64,000 nt of DNA from Desulfovibrio sp. TomC (GTDB taxonomy: Bacteria > Desulfobacterota > Desulfovibrionia > Desulfovibrionales > Desulfovibrionaceae), in NCBI RefSeq assembly GCF_000801335.2, contig NZ_JSEH01000009.1, positions 150,944-214,943 of the forward strand, read 5' to 3'. Position numbers and translations under genes: made by a program. Below the pieces are notes generated by a model. That model worked only from the letters and a program-made list of their open reading frames with translations, made no database searches and was not told the origin of the DNA. Below, one piece after another: positions 43,907-53,447 of the stretch. The first letter of the stretch is position 1, and each line of letters starts with the position of its first letter.

Positions 43907-46482
43907 CCTTTCGCCTGAAAACCATCCTTGGCATCGCGGCCATTGAAGCGTTGCTCTTGTGCTTTCTTATCGCCGGCGATCTCGAATTTCTGCGCCGTTC
44001 CACCCACGACCAACTCGAGAAGCGGGCCGCCGCCATGGCCGGCCTGTTCGCCGTTGCCGTCAAAACCGATCTGCTCGCCCTGAACCTGTCCGGCCTGCAA
44101 AGCCAGGTGGACGCCCTGGCCCGGGACCCGGCCATCTTGTTCGTCGAGGTTGGCAGCAGCCGTCTGGGCGTCCTGGCCCGCAACGAGTATGCCGCCATGA
44201 GCGGGGAGGCCGATCCGGCCGAGACCAGCCGGGTCCGGGCCGACATCAGCGAGGGCGGGGTGACCTTTGGCTGGGCCTCGGTGGTCCTTTGCGACGTCTC
44301 CATCGACGCGGCGCTCAGCGCAGCCCGTCAAAAAGCCTTGCTGATCGGCTTGACAGGCATGGCCTTGTCGGCGGTCTTTTCCTGGCTGCTCGGCTCCTGG
44401 CTCACCCGCCAGCTCGGCGGGCTGGCGGCAGCCTCCGAAGCCATGGCCCAGGGCCGGTTCGGAGGCACAGTCCCCCTGGCCGGCTCCGACGAACTGGGCC
44501 GGGTGGCGGCGGCGTTTAACCACATGTCCAGGGAGCTTGCCCGATCCTATAGCGAACTATCTGAAAAAGCAGCAAATTTTCAGGCTTTTTACGACACCGT
44601 GGATACCTGCCTCATGGTTGTGGCTGCTGGCGGCGACATCATCATGGCCAACCCGGCCCTGTGCGACCGGCTGGGCCACACCGCAGCCGAGCTGGCCGGG
44701 CAGCAATTGTTGGCGCTGTACGACGCTTCCGGAAACCAGACCATCCCGCCGCGCATAGCGGGTCTGGCCGTCGGCGAGGTGGCGACGCTTGGCGTTCCCA
44801 TGCTGACCAGCCAGGGCGAGCGCGTGCCCATGGAGACCCGGGTGGTGCGCGGGGTCTGGGCTGGAAAAACCGCCTATTTTGCCATTGGCAAGGATGTTTC
44901 GGCCCTGCATCGTTCCGAGGAACGCTTCCGTTCCATTGCCGATTTCACCTATGACTGGGAGTATTGGATCGCCCCGAACGGGCGCTTTGAGTGGGTGGCC
45001 CCGGCCTGCCGGCGCATCACCGGGTATCCGCCCGAGCGTTTTTTGGACGATGCGGGTTTTCTTGTGTCCATCGCCCATCCCGAAGACCGCCCGATTATCG
45101 CCGCCCACATGCGCGTGGCCACCGAGGCCGCCCCGGACATGTGCACCATCAATTTCCGCATCATCCGCCGCGACGGCACAATCGCCTGGATCGAGCATTG
45201 CTGCCGGGCTATTTTCGACCCGGACGGCGCGTTTCTTGGCCGGCGCGGCAGCAACCGCGACGTGACTGAACGCAAGCGGGCCGAGGAAGCCATCGAAGCG
45301 GCCCGGGAGGCGGCCGAGGTGGCCAATCGGGCCAAGAGCCAGTTTTTGGCCACCATGAGCCATGAAGTGCGAACGCCGCTCAACGGCATCATGGGCATGT
45401 TGCAGATGCTAAACGGCCTGGACCTGCCGCCGGAGCAGCGGGAGCTGGTCTCCATTGCCCTGGAGTCCTCACGCAAGCTGCTGACCATCTTAAACGATAT
45501 CCTGGACATCGCCCGCATCGAGGCCGGCAAGGTGGTGCTGTGCCACGAGGAGCTGGCCCTGGCCGGCCTGCTGCCGTCAGTGGCCGGCATTTTCGCGGCC
45601 GATGCGCGGGGACGCGGAGTTGGTCTGGATGTGGCCGTGGCCGAGGATCTGCCGAAAGCCGTGGTGACCGACGAGGGCCGGCTGCGCCAGATTCTGTTCA
45701 ATCTTGTGGGCAATGCCGTGAAGTTCACCCGGGTTGGGCGCATCGGCTTGTGGGTCGGCCCGCTGCCGGTGCGGCCGGCCGGCGGCGGCTGGACGCTGCT
45801 TTTCATGGTGTCCGATACCGGCCCGGGGATTGCCGACGACAAGATCGGTTATGTTTTCAACCGGTTCAGCCAGGTGGACGACGGTCTGTCCCGGCAATTC
45901 GGCGGGCTGGGGCTGGGGCTGGCCATTGTCCAGCGGTTTGTCGGGTTGCTTGGCGGTTGCGTGTGCGTGGACAGTACGGTGGGGCAGGGCACGACCTTTT
46001 ACGTGACGGTTGCGGTCGGCCAGCCGAGTGCGTCGGAGGCCATTGGGGCCGACAACGCGGACGCACCGGACGAGGTTGCGGCCGCAGCCGGGCTGGCCGG
46101 CAGCCTGAACGTGCTTGTGGTCGAGGATGAACGGATAAACCAGATGACCATGGGCAAGTTCCTGTCCAAGATGGGGCATGTGGCCGTCATGGCGGATAAC
46201 GGGCAGGCGGCCCTGGAGCTGCTGGCGCGCCAGCGGTTTGATGTGGTGCTTATGGATATCCGGATGCCGGTCATGGACGGCGAGGAAGCCACCCGCGCTA
46301 TCCGGGCCATGGCACACGGGCCGGCCGACATTCCCATCATCGCGTTGACCGCCCACGCCATGAAGGGCGATGTGGAGCGCTTCCTGGCCTGCGGCATGGA
46401 CGCCTATCTGGCCAAACCCGTGGATTTCGAGGCCTTGCGCCAGACCATCGCCCGGACCTGGGCCGCCCGGCGCAGGAGGTAG
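43903..46482 (+). CDS. Hybrid sensor histidine kinase (HAMP-PAS-PAS-HK-REC)
   Basis: An 859-residue membrane kinase. A signal-anchor helix (residues 6-25) and a helix near 145-168 flank a periplasmic domain. HAMP, a PAS domain (about 225-335) and a PAS/PAC (about 340-465, [20 protein letters not shown]) follow, then HisKA with His487 ([12 protein letters not shown]) and HATPase ([18 protein letters not shown]). A C-terminal receiver has its Asp in VLMDIRMPV. The co-translated PhnD-like protein is its probable ligand-binding partner. No histidine phosphotransferase is encoded nearby. Confidence 0.93.
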   Translation: MTFRLKTILGIAAIEALLLCFLIAGDLEFLRRSTHDQLEKRAAAMAGLFAVAVKTDLLALNLSGLQSQVDALARDPAILFVEVGSSRLGVLARNEYAAMSGEADPAETSRVRADISEGGVTFGWASVVLCDVSIDAALSAARQKALLIGLTGMALSAVFSWLLGSWLTRQLGGLAAASEAMAQGRFGGTVPLAGSDELGRVAAAFNHMSRELARSYSELSEKAANFQAFYDTVDTCLMVVAAGGDIIMANPALCDRLGHTAAELAGQQLLALYDASGNQTIPPRIAGLAVGEVATLGVPMLTSQGERVPMETRVVRGVWAGKTAYFAIGKDVSALHRSEERFRSIADFTYDWEYWIAPNGRFEWVAPACRRITGYPPERFLDDAGFLVSIAHPEDRPIIAAHMRVATEAAPDMCTINFRIIRRDGTIAWIEHCCRAIFDPDGAFLGRRGSNRDVTERKRAEEAIEAAREAAEVANRAKSQFLATMSHEVRTPLNGIMGMLQMLNGLDLPPEQRELVSIALESSRKLLTILNDILDIARIEAGKVVLCHEELALAGLLPSVAGIFAADARGRGVGLDVAVAEDLPKAVVTDEGRLRQILFNLVGNAVKFTRVGRIGLWVGPLPVRPAGGGWTLLFMVSDTGPGIADDKIGYVFNRFSQVDDGLSRQFGGLGLGLAIVQRFVGLLGGCVCVDSTVGQGTTFYVTVAVGQPSASEAIGADNADAPDEVAAAAGLAGSLNVLVVEDERINQMTMGKFLSKMGHVAVMADNGQAALELLARQRFDVVLMDIRMPVMDGEEATRAIRAMAHGPADIPIIALTAHAMKGDVERFLACGMDAYLAKPVDFEALRQTIARTWAARRRR

Positions 46483-46517
46483 GGCCGCACTCGGAAACGG
46501 TCGCCGGGCAGCATACG

Positions 46518-46552
46518 CAAAGCCCCCGGATGCGGCACATCCGGGGGCTTTG
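46518..46552. terminator. Bidirectional terminator between hybrid kinase and gltX
   Basis: CAAAGCCCCCGGATG and CATCCGGGGGCTTTG pair perfectly over 15 bases around a 5-base loop, between two convergent genes. A and T flanks serve both strands. Confidence 0.88.
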
Positions 46553-46571
46553 TCGTTTTGCGGTCCGGCCG

Positions 46572-47966
46572 TTACAGCGACAGCGCCCGGTCCAGGCGGG
46601 CGAGCACCCGGTCGCGGCCCATCACTTCCATGGTCTCGAACAGACCCGGGCTGGCCGTGGCCCCGGTGATCGACACCCGAAGGGGCTGGGCGATGAGCTT
46701 GAACTTGAGTTCGCGCTCATCCAGATAGCCCTGCACCGCGGCTTCCATCGAGGCCTGGTTGAAACAGCACAGGCTGGACAGGATCTCGCGCAGCCGGGCC
46801 AGATGGCCCCGCACGTCGTCCGTGAAAAACTTTTTGACCGCAGCCTGGTCGTATTCCAGGGCCGCATCCGCCACCACGAAGCATTCGGCCTTTTGGGCCA
46901 TCTCTTCCATGGTCTGGGCCCGGGCCTGGAGGAGCGGCACGATGTGGGCCAGATAGTCGAGGTCGAGGTCGGCATGGCCCCGGCGCTCCAGGAAGGCGTT
47001 GAGGATGACCGCCAGCCGCGCCGCCGGGCTTTCCTTGATGTAGTGGGCATTGAGCCACAGGAGTTTGGCCTTGTCAAAGACCGCGGCCGAGGAGCCCAGG
47101 TTGTCGGCGGTGAAATGCTCCACCAGCTCCTCGCGGGAAAAGATCTCCTGATCGCCATGGGCCCAGCCCAGACGCACCAGACCGTTTAACATGGCCTCGG
47201 GCAAAAAGCCCTCGGTCTCGTATTCCATCACTGCCGTGGCCCCGTGGCGCTTGGACAGCTTCTTCTTGTCCGGCCCGAGGATCATGGGCACATGGCCGAA
47301 ACGGGGCAGCTCGAAGCCCAGGGCCTTGTAAATCAGGATCTGGCGCGGGGTGTTGTTCAAGTGGTCGTCGCCCCGGATGATGTGGGTGACGCCCATGGTG
47401 GCGTCGTCCACCACCACGGCCATGTTGTAGGTGGGCGAGCCGTCGCCCCGGCGCAGCACCATGTCGTCCATCTCGGCATTGTCGATGGAGACCGCCCCCT
47501 TGACCATGTCGTGGACCACGGTGGCCCCGGTCACCGGGGCCTTGAGGCGCACCACCCGGCCCGGGCCGGGTCCAAGGCCGGCTTCGCGGCAGCGGCCGGA
47601 ATATTTGGGCTTAAGCCCCTTTTGCCGGGCCTCCTCGCGCATGGCTTCCACCTCGTCCGGGGTGCAGGAGCACCAGTAGGCGTGGCCGGTTTCCAGCAGC
47701 TTGTCGATATATTCATTATATATGTCGAACCGCTGGCTCTGGTAGGTGATCTCGCCGTCATGGTCGAGACCCAGCCAGGCCATGGCGTCGAGGATCGACT
47801 GGGTCATGTCCGACTGGGACCGGGCCAGATCGGTATCCTCGATGCGCAGCAGAAACTTGCCGCCGAGATGCCGGGCCAGCAGCCAGTTGAAGATGGCCGT
47901 GCGCGCGCCGCCGATATGCAGATAGCCCGTGGGACTCGGGGCGAAACGGGTGACGATGGTGCTCAT
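46572..47966 (-). CDS. gltX: Glutamyl-tRNA synthetase
   Basis: A 464-residue class I synthetase. The HIGH-type motif is in RFAPSPTGYLHIGGARTA and the KMSKS-type motif is KLSKRHG. A zinc-like cluster (CSCTP...CREAG) and the helical anticodon-binding domain follow; the length is normal. It charges tRNA-Glu. Monocistronic, convergent with the hybrid kinase. Confidence 0.97.
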   Translation of the reverse strand: MSTIVTRFAPSPTGYLHIGGARTAIFNWLLARHLGGKFLLRIEDTDLARSQSDMTQSILDAMAWLGLDHDGEITYQSQRFDIYNEYIDKLLETGHAYWCSCTPDEVEAMREEARQKGLKPKYSGRCREAGLGPGPGRVVRLKAPVTGATVVHDMVKGAVSIDNAEMDDMVLRRGDGSPTYNMAVVVDDATMGVTHIIRGDDHLNNTPRQILIYKALGFELPRFGHVPMILGPDKKKLSKRHGATAVMEYETEGFLPEAMLNGLVRLGWAHGDQEIFSREELVEHFTADNLGSSAAVFDKAKLLWLNAHYIKESPAARLAVILNAFLERRGHADLDLDYLAHIVPLLQARAQTMEEMAQKAECFVVADAALEYDQAAVKKFFTDDVRGHLARLREILSSLCCFNQASMEAAVQGYLDERELKFKLIAQPLRVSITGATASPGLFETMEVMGRDRVLARLDRALSL

Positions 47967-48286
47967 AGAGGCTCCGGATACGAGGGTGACGGGGACAGGC
48001 CCCGGGATGTGGATCGCAGTCTGGGAGCAGGGTGCGACGCGGCTTTGGCCGCGCCAGCCTGCCGCTTGCGTGGCCGGGAGGTAGCGCCTTTGCCACGCCT
48101 CGTCAACTCATGTGGGCTGCTGTTGGCCGCTGCCGGGTGTTGGGCCTGATCGGGCCGACGCCGGTCGTTGTCGGCCGGGACGCGCCAGGGCCGGGGCACT
48201 GACAGGGATGGGCAAAGGAGGCAAGGCGTGCTAGATGGCCGGCAACACGACGCGACCGGCCTGCCGCCGGGCCACGGAGTCCCTTG
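47967..48286. other. Divergent gap between gltX and DUF4405-like gene
   Basis: A 320-base GC-rich gap upstream of both flanking genes. No clear promoter, RNA gene or repeat was recognised. Confidence 0.4.
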
Positions 48287-49825
48287 ATGCCCAAAAAAAT
48301 CGTCACACTGGTGCTGTTCTTTTCGATCTTCTTCATGTTCCTGACAGCGCTTGTCATGTTCATCGTTCCGCCGGCCCGGGTGGCCTCCTGGGCCGACTGG
48401 AATTTTCTCGGGCTCTCGCGTCAGGCCTGGGAAGGTGCCCATCTGGCCATGGGCCTGCTTTTTCTCGCCGCCGGCGTGGCCCATCTGCTGCTCCACATCG
48501 ACGAACTCCTCGACCATCTGCGCGACGACGAGGGGATCGTCGTCGTTTTCACCAAGCCGTTTCTCATCGGCCTTGCGCTGACCATCGGCGTCTTCGTCGC
48601 CGCCCTGGCCGGAGCGCCGCCCGTGGGCCAGCTTGTGGCCCTGTCCGGACATATCAAGGAACGCACGGTCGAAACCTACGGCGAACCGCCGTACTCGCTG
48701 GCCGAACGCTCCACCCTGGCGGATTTTGCCCGACGCATGGGCATGGAGACCGACAAGGCCCTGGCGCTCCTGCGTCTGCGCAACATCAAGGCCGAGTCCG
48801 CCGACCTGACCCTGGCTCAGATCGCCCGGCAAAACCGGGTGGCCCCGGGCGGCGTGTTCGAGGCCCTCAAAATGGTCATGGAACCCTCCGGCGGCACGAC
48901 GCCGGGGCTGCCCAAGGACCCGCCGCCGGGCCTTGGACGGCGCAAACTCTCCGATATTTGTGAAGAATACGGGCTGGACATGGCCCAGGCCCTGTCCCGG
49001 TTGACCGGAGCCGGCTACAAGGCCCAGCCGGCCTGGACCCTGACCGAGACGGCCCAGGCCAACAACATCCTGCCCATTACGGTGTATGAGGCGTTGCGTG
49101 CGGAAAAAATTCCGACTCCCACGCCGGTGGAGGTGACTTCGGGCGGCGAGCCGGTCAAACCGTCCCCGGCCAGCCCGGTGGAAGCGACGCCGACGACGGC
49201 CCAGCCGGCCAGTCAGGCCCATACGCCGGTCCCGGCTCCGACGATTGTCCAGACTCCGGCCCAGCCGGCGGCGGGGGCGGCCGTATCGACGCCGTCCATC
49301 CCGTCTCCCGCCATCCCCCCGGCTCCCGGCTATGCGACGCCGGCCCCGGGGGCCGGCAGTACTGCCGGCCATGGGCCGTTGCCTCCGGTGGCCGCTCCGG
49401 CCGCTCCCGGCTACGGGTCGGCTCCTTCGTCCCCGGCCCCGGGCTATGGGGCCGCTGCCACGCCGGCTGCCCCGGGCTATGGGGCTGCCCCGGCCCCGGC
49501 CGCTCCCGGGTATGCCCCCTCGACTGCCCCAGGCGCGGCCCCGGCCGCACCCGGTTACGGGTCGGGCGTCCAGGGCCATGTCCCGGGCTACGGGACGGCC
49601 CCGCCAGCCCCGCCAGCCGTGGCCGCGCCCAGCACGCCGCCGCCGGGCCTGGAGAAGATGATGCTGCAAAGCTTTTGCCGCGAATACGACATCCCGTTGT
49701 CCACGGCCGTGCAGCGCCTGGGCCGGCATCGCATCACCGCCTTTGGCGACATGAGCTTTGAAGAGCTGGCCCTGGAAAACAACCGCACCCCGGCCGACAT
49801 CATGCGGCTGATCGTGTCGCCCTAA
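48287..49825 (+). CDS. DUF4405-like membrane protein with triplicated helical module
   Basis: A 512-residue protein. Three membrane helices (about 5-27, 50-70, 92-110) with a His-rich second helix end (VAHLLLHIDEL) resemble DUF4405/cytochrome b-like membrane modules. Beyond them lie three copies of a 50-residue helical module at about 144-195, 221-271 and 460-510, each following L..FC..YG....AL.RL......A....L..IA..N...P..VYEAL. Copies 2 and 3 are separated by a 180-residue Pro/Ala linker containing many APGYG units. ATG 48287 follows CGGAG; the TTG at 48284 is less likely. Function unknown. Confidence 0.75.
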   Translation: MPKKIVTLVLFFSIFFMFLTALVMFIVPPARVASWADWNFLGLSRQAWEGAHLAMGLLFLAAGVAHLLLHIDELLDHLRDDEGIVVVFTKPFLIGLALTIGVFVAALAGAPPVGQLVALSGHIKERTVETYGEPPYSLAERSTLADFARRMGMETDKALALLRLRNIKAESADLTLAQIARQNRVAPGGVFEALKMVMEPSGGTTPGLPKDPPPGLGRRKLSDICEEYGLDMAQALSRLTGAGYKAQPAWTLTETAQANNILPITVYEALRAEKIPTPTPVEVTSGGEPVKPSPASPVEATPTTAQPASQAHTPVPAPTIVQTPAQPAAGAAVSTPSIPSPAIPPAPGYATPAPGAGSTAGHGPLPPVAAPAAPGYGSAPSSPAPGYGAAATPAAPGYGAAPAPAAPGYAPSTAPGAAPAAPGYGSGVQGHVPGYGTAPPAPPAVAAPSTPPPGLEKMMLQSFCREYDIPLSTAVQRLGRHRITAFGDMSFEELALENNRTPADIMRLIVSP

Positions 49826-49941
49826 GGGCAGACCGACGCCTTTTCGCCCGCTCCATTGGAGCGGATGTCCACCGTTCGTCCAGTCGGCCGTCCAAAAGGG
49901 CGCGCCGCCGCCTTCTCGTTCGCCCGAATGGAATCCCAAAC

Positions 49942-49975
49942 AAAGCGGGCCGCCTCACTGGAGGCGGCCCGCTTT
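49942..49975. terminator. Terminator hairpin after the DUF4405-like gene
   Basis: AAAGCGGGCCGCCTC-ACTG-GAGGCGGCCCGCTTT is a perfect 15-bp stem with a 4-base loop, ending in TTT. The 8-bp tandem array starts at its 3' arm. Confidence 0.8.
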
Positions 49976-50102
49976 GGCGCTTTGGCGCTTTGGCGCTTTG
50001 GCGCTTTGGCGCTTTGGCGCTTTGGCGCTTTGGCGCTTTGGCGCTTTGGCGCTTTGGCGCTTTGGCGCTTTGGCGCTTTGGCGCTTTGGCGCTTTGGCGC
50101 TT
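49976..50102. repeat. 8-bp tandem repeat (GGCGCTTT)n
   Basis: About 16 uninterrupted copies of GGCGCTTT without a visible error. The unit resembles the GGCCCGCTTT end of the adjoining terminator stem. Because 8 is not a multiple of 3 and the unit has no stop in any phase, it opens long frames on both strands encoding ALWRFG or KAPKRQS repeats; these are artefacts. Confidence 0.95.
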
Positions 50103-50318
50103 CGTATCCGAATGCACCGTGTGCCCTGCGACAGGTCTGGTCCTGTTTTTCGGGTGCGCCGCCAGGAAGCGGGCGCATCACGAGAATGCGGCCGGGGGGC
50201 GCGCAGGCGTGCGGCGCCAACCCATGGCAGCCTCATCCACTCTTGCAGGGGTCCGGGGGCGACTTGCCGGTGAACCCACGGTTCTCGGCTGCACCGGAGG
50301 CCCAGGCCACCCTATTAC

Positions 50319-50368
50319 AGGGGTCCGGGGGGATGATCCCCCCGGCGGGGTTCGGGGCAGCGCCCCGA
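50319..50368 (+). repeat. Dispersed repeat, divergent core E
   Basis: GGGGTCC, then a hairpin CCGGGGGGAT-G-ATCCCCCCGG and a second short stem CGGGGCAGCGCCCCG. It shares the GGGTCCGGG entry and a paired G-run/C-run with copies A-D but has a different right end. A fragment with the same entry (CAGGGGTCCGGGGGCGACTT) lies about 75 bases upstream. Confidence 0.6.
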
Positions 50369-50390
50369 TTTTCTCTTGTATAGCCCCGCG

Positions 50391-51356
50391 CTACACAGGC
50401 GGGCGGACTTCGACGCGGTTGCGGCCGGCGCTTTTGGCTTGGTAGAGGGCGGCGTCCGAGGCGGCGAGCAGGGTTTCCGGTTCGAGGTCCATGTTGGGGA
50501 CCACGCCGGAGATGCCGATGCTGACGGTGACCAGATCGGCCACGGGCGAGGTGGCGTGTTCGATGGCGGCGGCCCGGACATTGCTGCGGATCAGGCCGGC
50601 GATGGACAGCGCGCCGGCCAGGTCGGTACAGGGCAAAAGGGCCACGAATTCCTCGCCGCCGTAACGGGCGGCAAAGTCGCCGGGGCGCTTGAGGGCATCG
50701 ACGATGGCTTCGGCCACGCGGCGCAGGCACAGGTCGCCTTGCAAGTGGCCGTAGGTGTCGTTGTAGGCCTTGAAACAGTCGATATCGATCATCAGCGCCG
50801 ACAGCGGGGTGCCGTCGCGGCGCGAACGCAGCCATTCCTTGCGAAAGGCGTCTTCGAAGCAGCGCCGGTTGGGCACGCCGGTCAGGCCGTCCTGGTTGGA
50901 GAGCTGCTCGAATTTGCGGGTGAGCGCTTCCAGTTCGCGTTCGCGGGCCTTGCGCTGGTCCATCTCCTCCTTGAGGCGAAGGGCGGAGCGGACCCGGGCG
51001 CGCAGTTCCATGCTGTTGACGGGTTTGGCCAGAAAATCCATGGCCCCGGCCTCGAAGGCGCGCTCCAGGCTGGCGGCCTCGTCCTTGACCGTGACGATGA
51101 TGATGGGGATGTCGCGCAGCCGGTGGTCGGCCTTGATGAGCCGGGTGGCGTCAATGCCGTCCATGTCGGGCATGACCACATCCATAAGGATGAGATCAAT
51201 GTCCGGGAGGTCGTATTTGCGGCAGCGATCGTCAAGCAGGGCCAAGGCTTCGCCGGCAGACCCGGCGCACAAGGGATCGACGTATCCGGCTCCTTTAAGA
51301 ATAGTGGAAAGGAGCAGTCGGGAGGAATCGGAGTCGTCCACAATAAGGATATTCAT
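50391..51356 (-). CDS. Receiver-GGDEF diguanylate cyclase
   Basis: A 321-residue response regulator with an N-terminal receiver (DDSD, Asp59 in LILMDVVMPD, Lys in LAKPVN). A coiled linker (RKARERELEALTRKFEQL) leads to a GGDEF domain with active-site GGEEF (233-237) and an intact inhibitory site RPGD (224-227) five residues upstream. It makes c-di-GMP from two GTP, with product inhibition. ATG 51356 begins the receiver directly; the longer frame to 51578 runs toward surE and is rejected. Confidence 0.94.
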   Translation of the reverse strand: MNILIVDDSDSSRLLLSTILKGAGYVDPLCAGSAGEALALLDDRCRKYDLPDIDLILMDVVMPDMDGIDATRLIKADHRLRDIPIIIVTVKDEAASLERAFEAGAMDFLAKPVNSMELRARVRSALRLKEEMDQRKARERELEALTRKFEQLSNQDGLTGVPNRRCFEDAFRKEWLRSRRDGTPLSALMIDIDCFKAYNDTYGHLQGDLCLRRVAEAIVDALKRPGDFAARYGGEEFVALLPCTDLAGALSIAGLIRSNVRAAAIEHATSPVADLVTVSIGISGVVPNMDLEPETLLAASDAALYQAKSAGRNRVEVRPPV

Positions 51357-51510
51357 GCCGGTCCCAAAGAGACAGTTTGTCGCGAGGCGTTCAAATGGCG
51401 CTCGGGCATGGCATTGGGTGCGGCGCACCGTGGCGTGTCCTGGCGAACCAAGCCGCAAAAGTTGTATTTCACGATGGAGATAATGACGTATTGCGGGAAA
51501 AAAGCAACAG

Positions 51511-52278
51511 TCAACCGCAATACGGCAGTCCCAAATGGTCGGCGAGATGGCCCATGGTGTCGCGGTCGGCGAAATCAAAGCGCAACGGGGTCAGGGTGAT
51601 ATAGCCCTCGGTCAAAAGCGCCCGATCCGTGTCCGGGGTGAGCGCTTCGGGGGGGATGACGCCGGTGAGCCAGTGGTAATCGCGGCCGCGCGGGTCCTGC
51701 CGGGTGACATACCAGTCGTTGTAGACGGCGGATGTCGGCGGACAGATTCGCAGGCCCAGGGTTTCGGGCACGGGCCGGTTGGGGAAATTGAGATTGAGCA
51801 CGCAGCGGGGCGGGGCGGCCTCCCAGGGCCGGCCGGCGATGAAGGCGGCGGCGTATTCGCCCTGGCCGGTCAGATCGGTCGGGGCATAGTTGTCGGCGGA
51901 GACGGCCACGGCCGGGTAGCCCATGAGCGCGCCTTCGGTTGCGGCCGAGACCGTGCCGGAATAGAGGATGTCCACGCCGACGTTGGCCCCGGCGTTGATG
52001 CCGGAGACGACGAGGTCGGGTTTTTCGGTCATGAGCGTGGTCAGGGCCAGCTTGACGCAGTCGGCCGGGGTGCCGGAGACGCCAAGGCCCCGGAAGCCGT
52101 TTTCGACAAATTCCTTGACCCGAAGCGGCGAGGCAATGGTGATGGCATGGCCCACGGCCGACTGCTCGGAGATGGGGGCCGCCACCAGGACGTCGTGCCC
52201 GGCGGCCACGAGACCCTTGTAGAGATGGCGGATGCCGACAGCCTGAATCCCGTCGTCGTTGGTCAAAAGGATACGCAT
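51511..52278 (-). CDS. surE: 5'/3'-nucleotidase
   Basis: A 255-residue SurE phosphatase. Metal-site NDDG (TNDDGIQAVGIRHL), SGINAGANVGVD and AVSADNYAP segments are present. It dephosphorylates nucleoside monophosphates. ATG 52278 opens the protein with MRILLTNDDG; upstream in-frame codons are unsupported. Divergent from the YhaM-like gene. Confidence 0.96.
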   Translation of the reverse strand: MRILLTNDDGIQAVGIRHLYKGLVAAGHDVLVAAPISEQSAVGHAITIASPLRVKEFVENGFRGLGVSGTPADCVKLALTTLMTEKPDLVVSGINAGANVGVDILYSGTVSAATEGALMGYPAVAVSADNYAPTDLTGQGEYAAAFIAGRPWEAAPPRCVLNLNFPNRPVPETLGLRICPPTSAVYNDWYVTRQDPRGRDYHWLTGVIPPEALTPDTDRALLTEGYITLTPLRFDFADRDTMGHLADHLGLPYCG

Positions 52279-52391
52279 GGTGCCTCCCGGCCGGCCGCGG
52301 TGGGTCCGACGCCGGGCACTATGCCCAAGGCGGCCGGGATTGACAACCGCTGCCGCCCCGGGCAACCTCGCGTACCCACATAACCCAAGCC

Positions 52392-53447
52392 ATGCCGGAC
52401 GTTGCCGCTGTGATAGAAAAAAGCCGATTCGTCAAAGACCTCGCCGCCGGCCAGAGTGCCGCCGATGTGTTCTGCCTGGGGGCGGCCCGGCTGGGACAGG
52501 CCAAGAACGGCCCGTTCTGGACGCTGGTCCTGGAGGACGTCACCGGCCAGATCGAGGCCAAGATCTGGAGTCCGGCGGCCCAGGCCTACGCCGATCTGGC
52601 GTCGGGCCAGTTCGTCTGGGTCGAGGGCCAGGTCGGAGCCTACCGCGACCGGCCGCAGGTCAATATCGACCGGTTGCAGGTGCTTTCACCGGAGCAGTTT
52701 ACGCCGGACCTGGCGCTTTTTGTGCCGTCGAGCGCCGAGCCGCCCGAGGGGCTTCTGGAGAAGCTGGCCGAGCTGTGCCGGGCTGAAATTTCCCACGCGC
52801 CGTGGCGCAAATTCACGGCCCGGGTCCTGACCCACGCCGACTTCCGCGACCGGCTGATCGAGGCCCCCGGGGCCAAGAGCGTGCATCATTCGTACCGAGG
52901 CGGGCTTTTGGAGCATACCCTGGCCGTGTCCCGGCTGGTCCTTGCCATCTGCGACCGCTATCCGACCCTGGACCGGGACACGCTGCTGGCTGCCGCCGTG
53001 TGCCACGACCTGGGCAAGGCCTGGGAGCTGACCAGCGGTCCGGGCCGGGACTACACCGATGCCGGGCGGCTGTTGGGCCATATCGTCATCGCTTTGGAGC
53101 TGTTGGACCCGGTGCTCAAAAAAAGCGGCATCGAGCCGGAGCTGGCCCTCCATTTCAAGCACATCCTTCTGGCCCACCACGGCGAATACGCCTTTGGTTC
53201 GCCGCGCCGGCCCAAGACCGCCGAAGCCTTTGTGCTCCATTTCGCCGACAACATCGACGCCAAGATGAACCAGATTTTCGGGACCTTTGACGATGAAACC
53301 GACGAGGCCGGGACGTGGTCGCCCTATGTGCGCACCCTTGAACGCTATCTCTACAATCCGCCGCGCACCCCCCGGGCCGTGCCCGAGAAAGCCCCGAAAC
53401 CCAAGGAAAAGGACGCCCACCAGTGTTTGTTACCTTTGAAGGCGTAG
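52392..53447 (+). CDS. YhaM-like OB-fold/HD-domain 3'-5' exoribonuclease
   Basis: A 351-residue protein. An OB-fold nucleic-acid-binding domain (residues 20-100, FWTLVLEDVTGQIEAKIW) precedes an HD hydrolase domain with SYRGGLLEHTLAV, CHDLGKAWE, HHGEYAFGS and HFADNIDAKMNQ. This order is characteristic of YhaM-type exonucleases. The C-terminal 30 residues are Pro/Lys-rich. It overlaps tmk by 25 bases, so the two are co-translated. Confidence 0.9.
   Translation: MPDVAAVIEKSRFVKDLAAGQSAADVFCLGAARLGQAKNGPFWTLVLEDVTGQIEAKIWSPAAQAYADLASGQFVWVEGQVGAYRDRPQVNIDRLQVLSPEQFTPDLALFVPSSAEPPEGLLEKLAELCRAEISHAPWRKFTARVLTHADFRDRLIEAPGAKSVHHSYRGGLLEHTLAVSRLVLAICDRYPTLDRDTLLAAAVCHDLGKAWELTSGPGRDYTDAGRLLGHIVIALELLDPVLKKSGIEPELALHFKHILLAHHGEYAFGSPRRPKTAEAFVLHFADNIDAKMNQIFGTFDDETDEAGTWSPYVRTLERYLYNPPRTPRAVPEKAPKPKEKDAHQCLLPLKA

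Larger units (their letters stand above)
49826..50390. other. Repeat-rich intergenic region
   Basis: A 565-base gap between convergent genes. It holds a short palindrome (CGCTCCATTGGAGCG), a terminator hairpin, the 8-bp tandem array and repeat core E. No gene was recognised. Confidence 0.7.

Noticed and set aside
49971..50102. Possible CRISPR array
   Set aside because: Direct 8-bp repeats with no spacers and no cas genes.
49800..50220. Frames encoding APKRQSAK or ALWRFG repeats
   Set aside because: Product of the stop-free 8-bp tandem array read in shifting phase; no ribosome sites and reading through a terminator hairpin.
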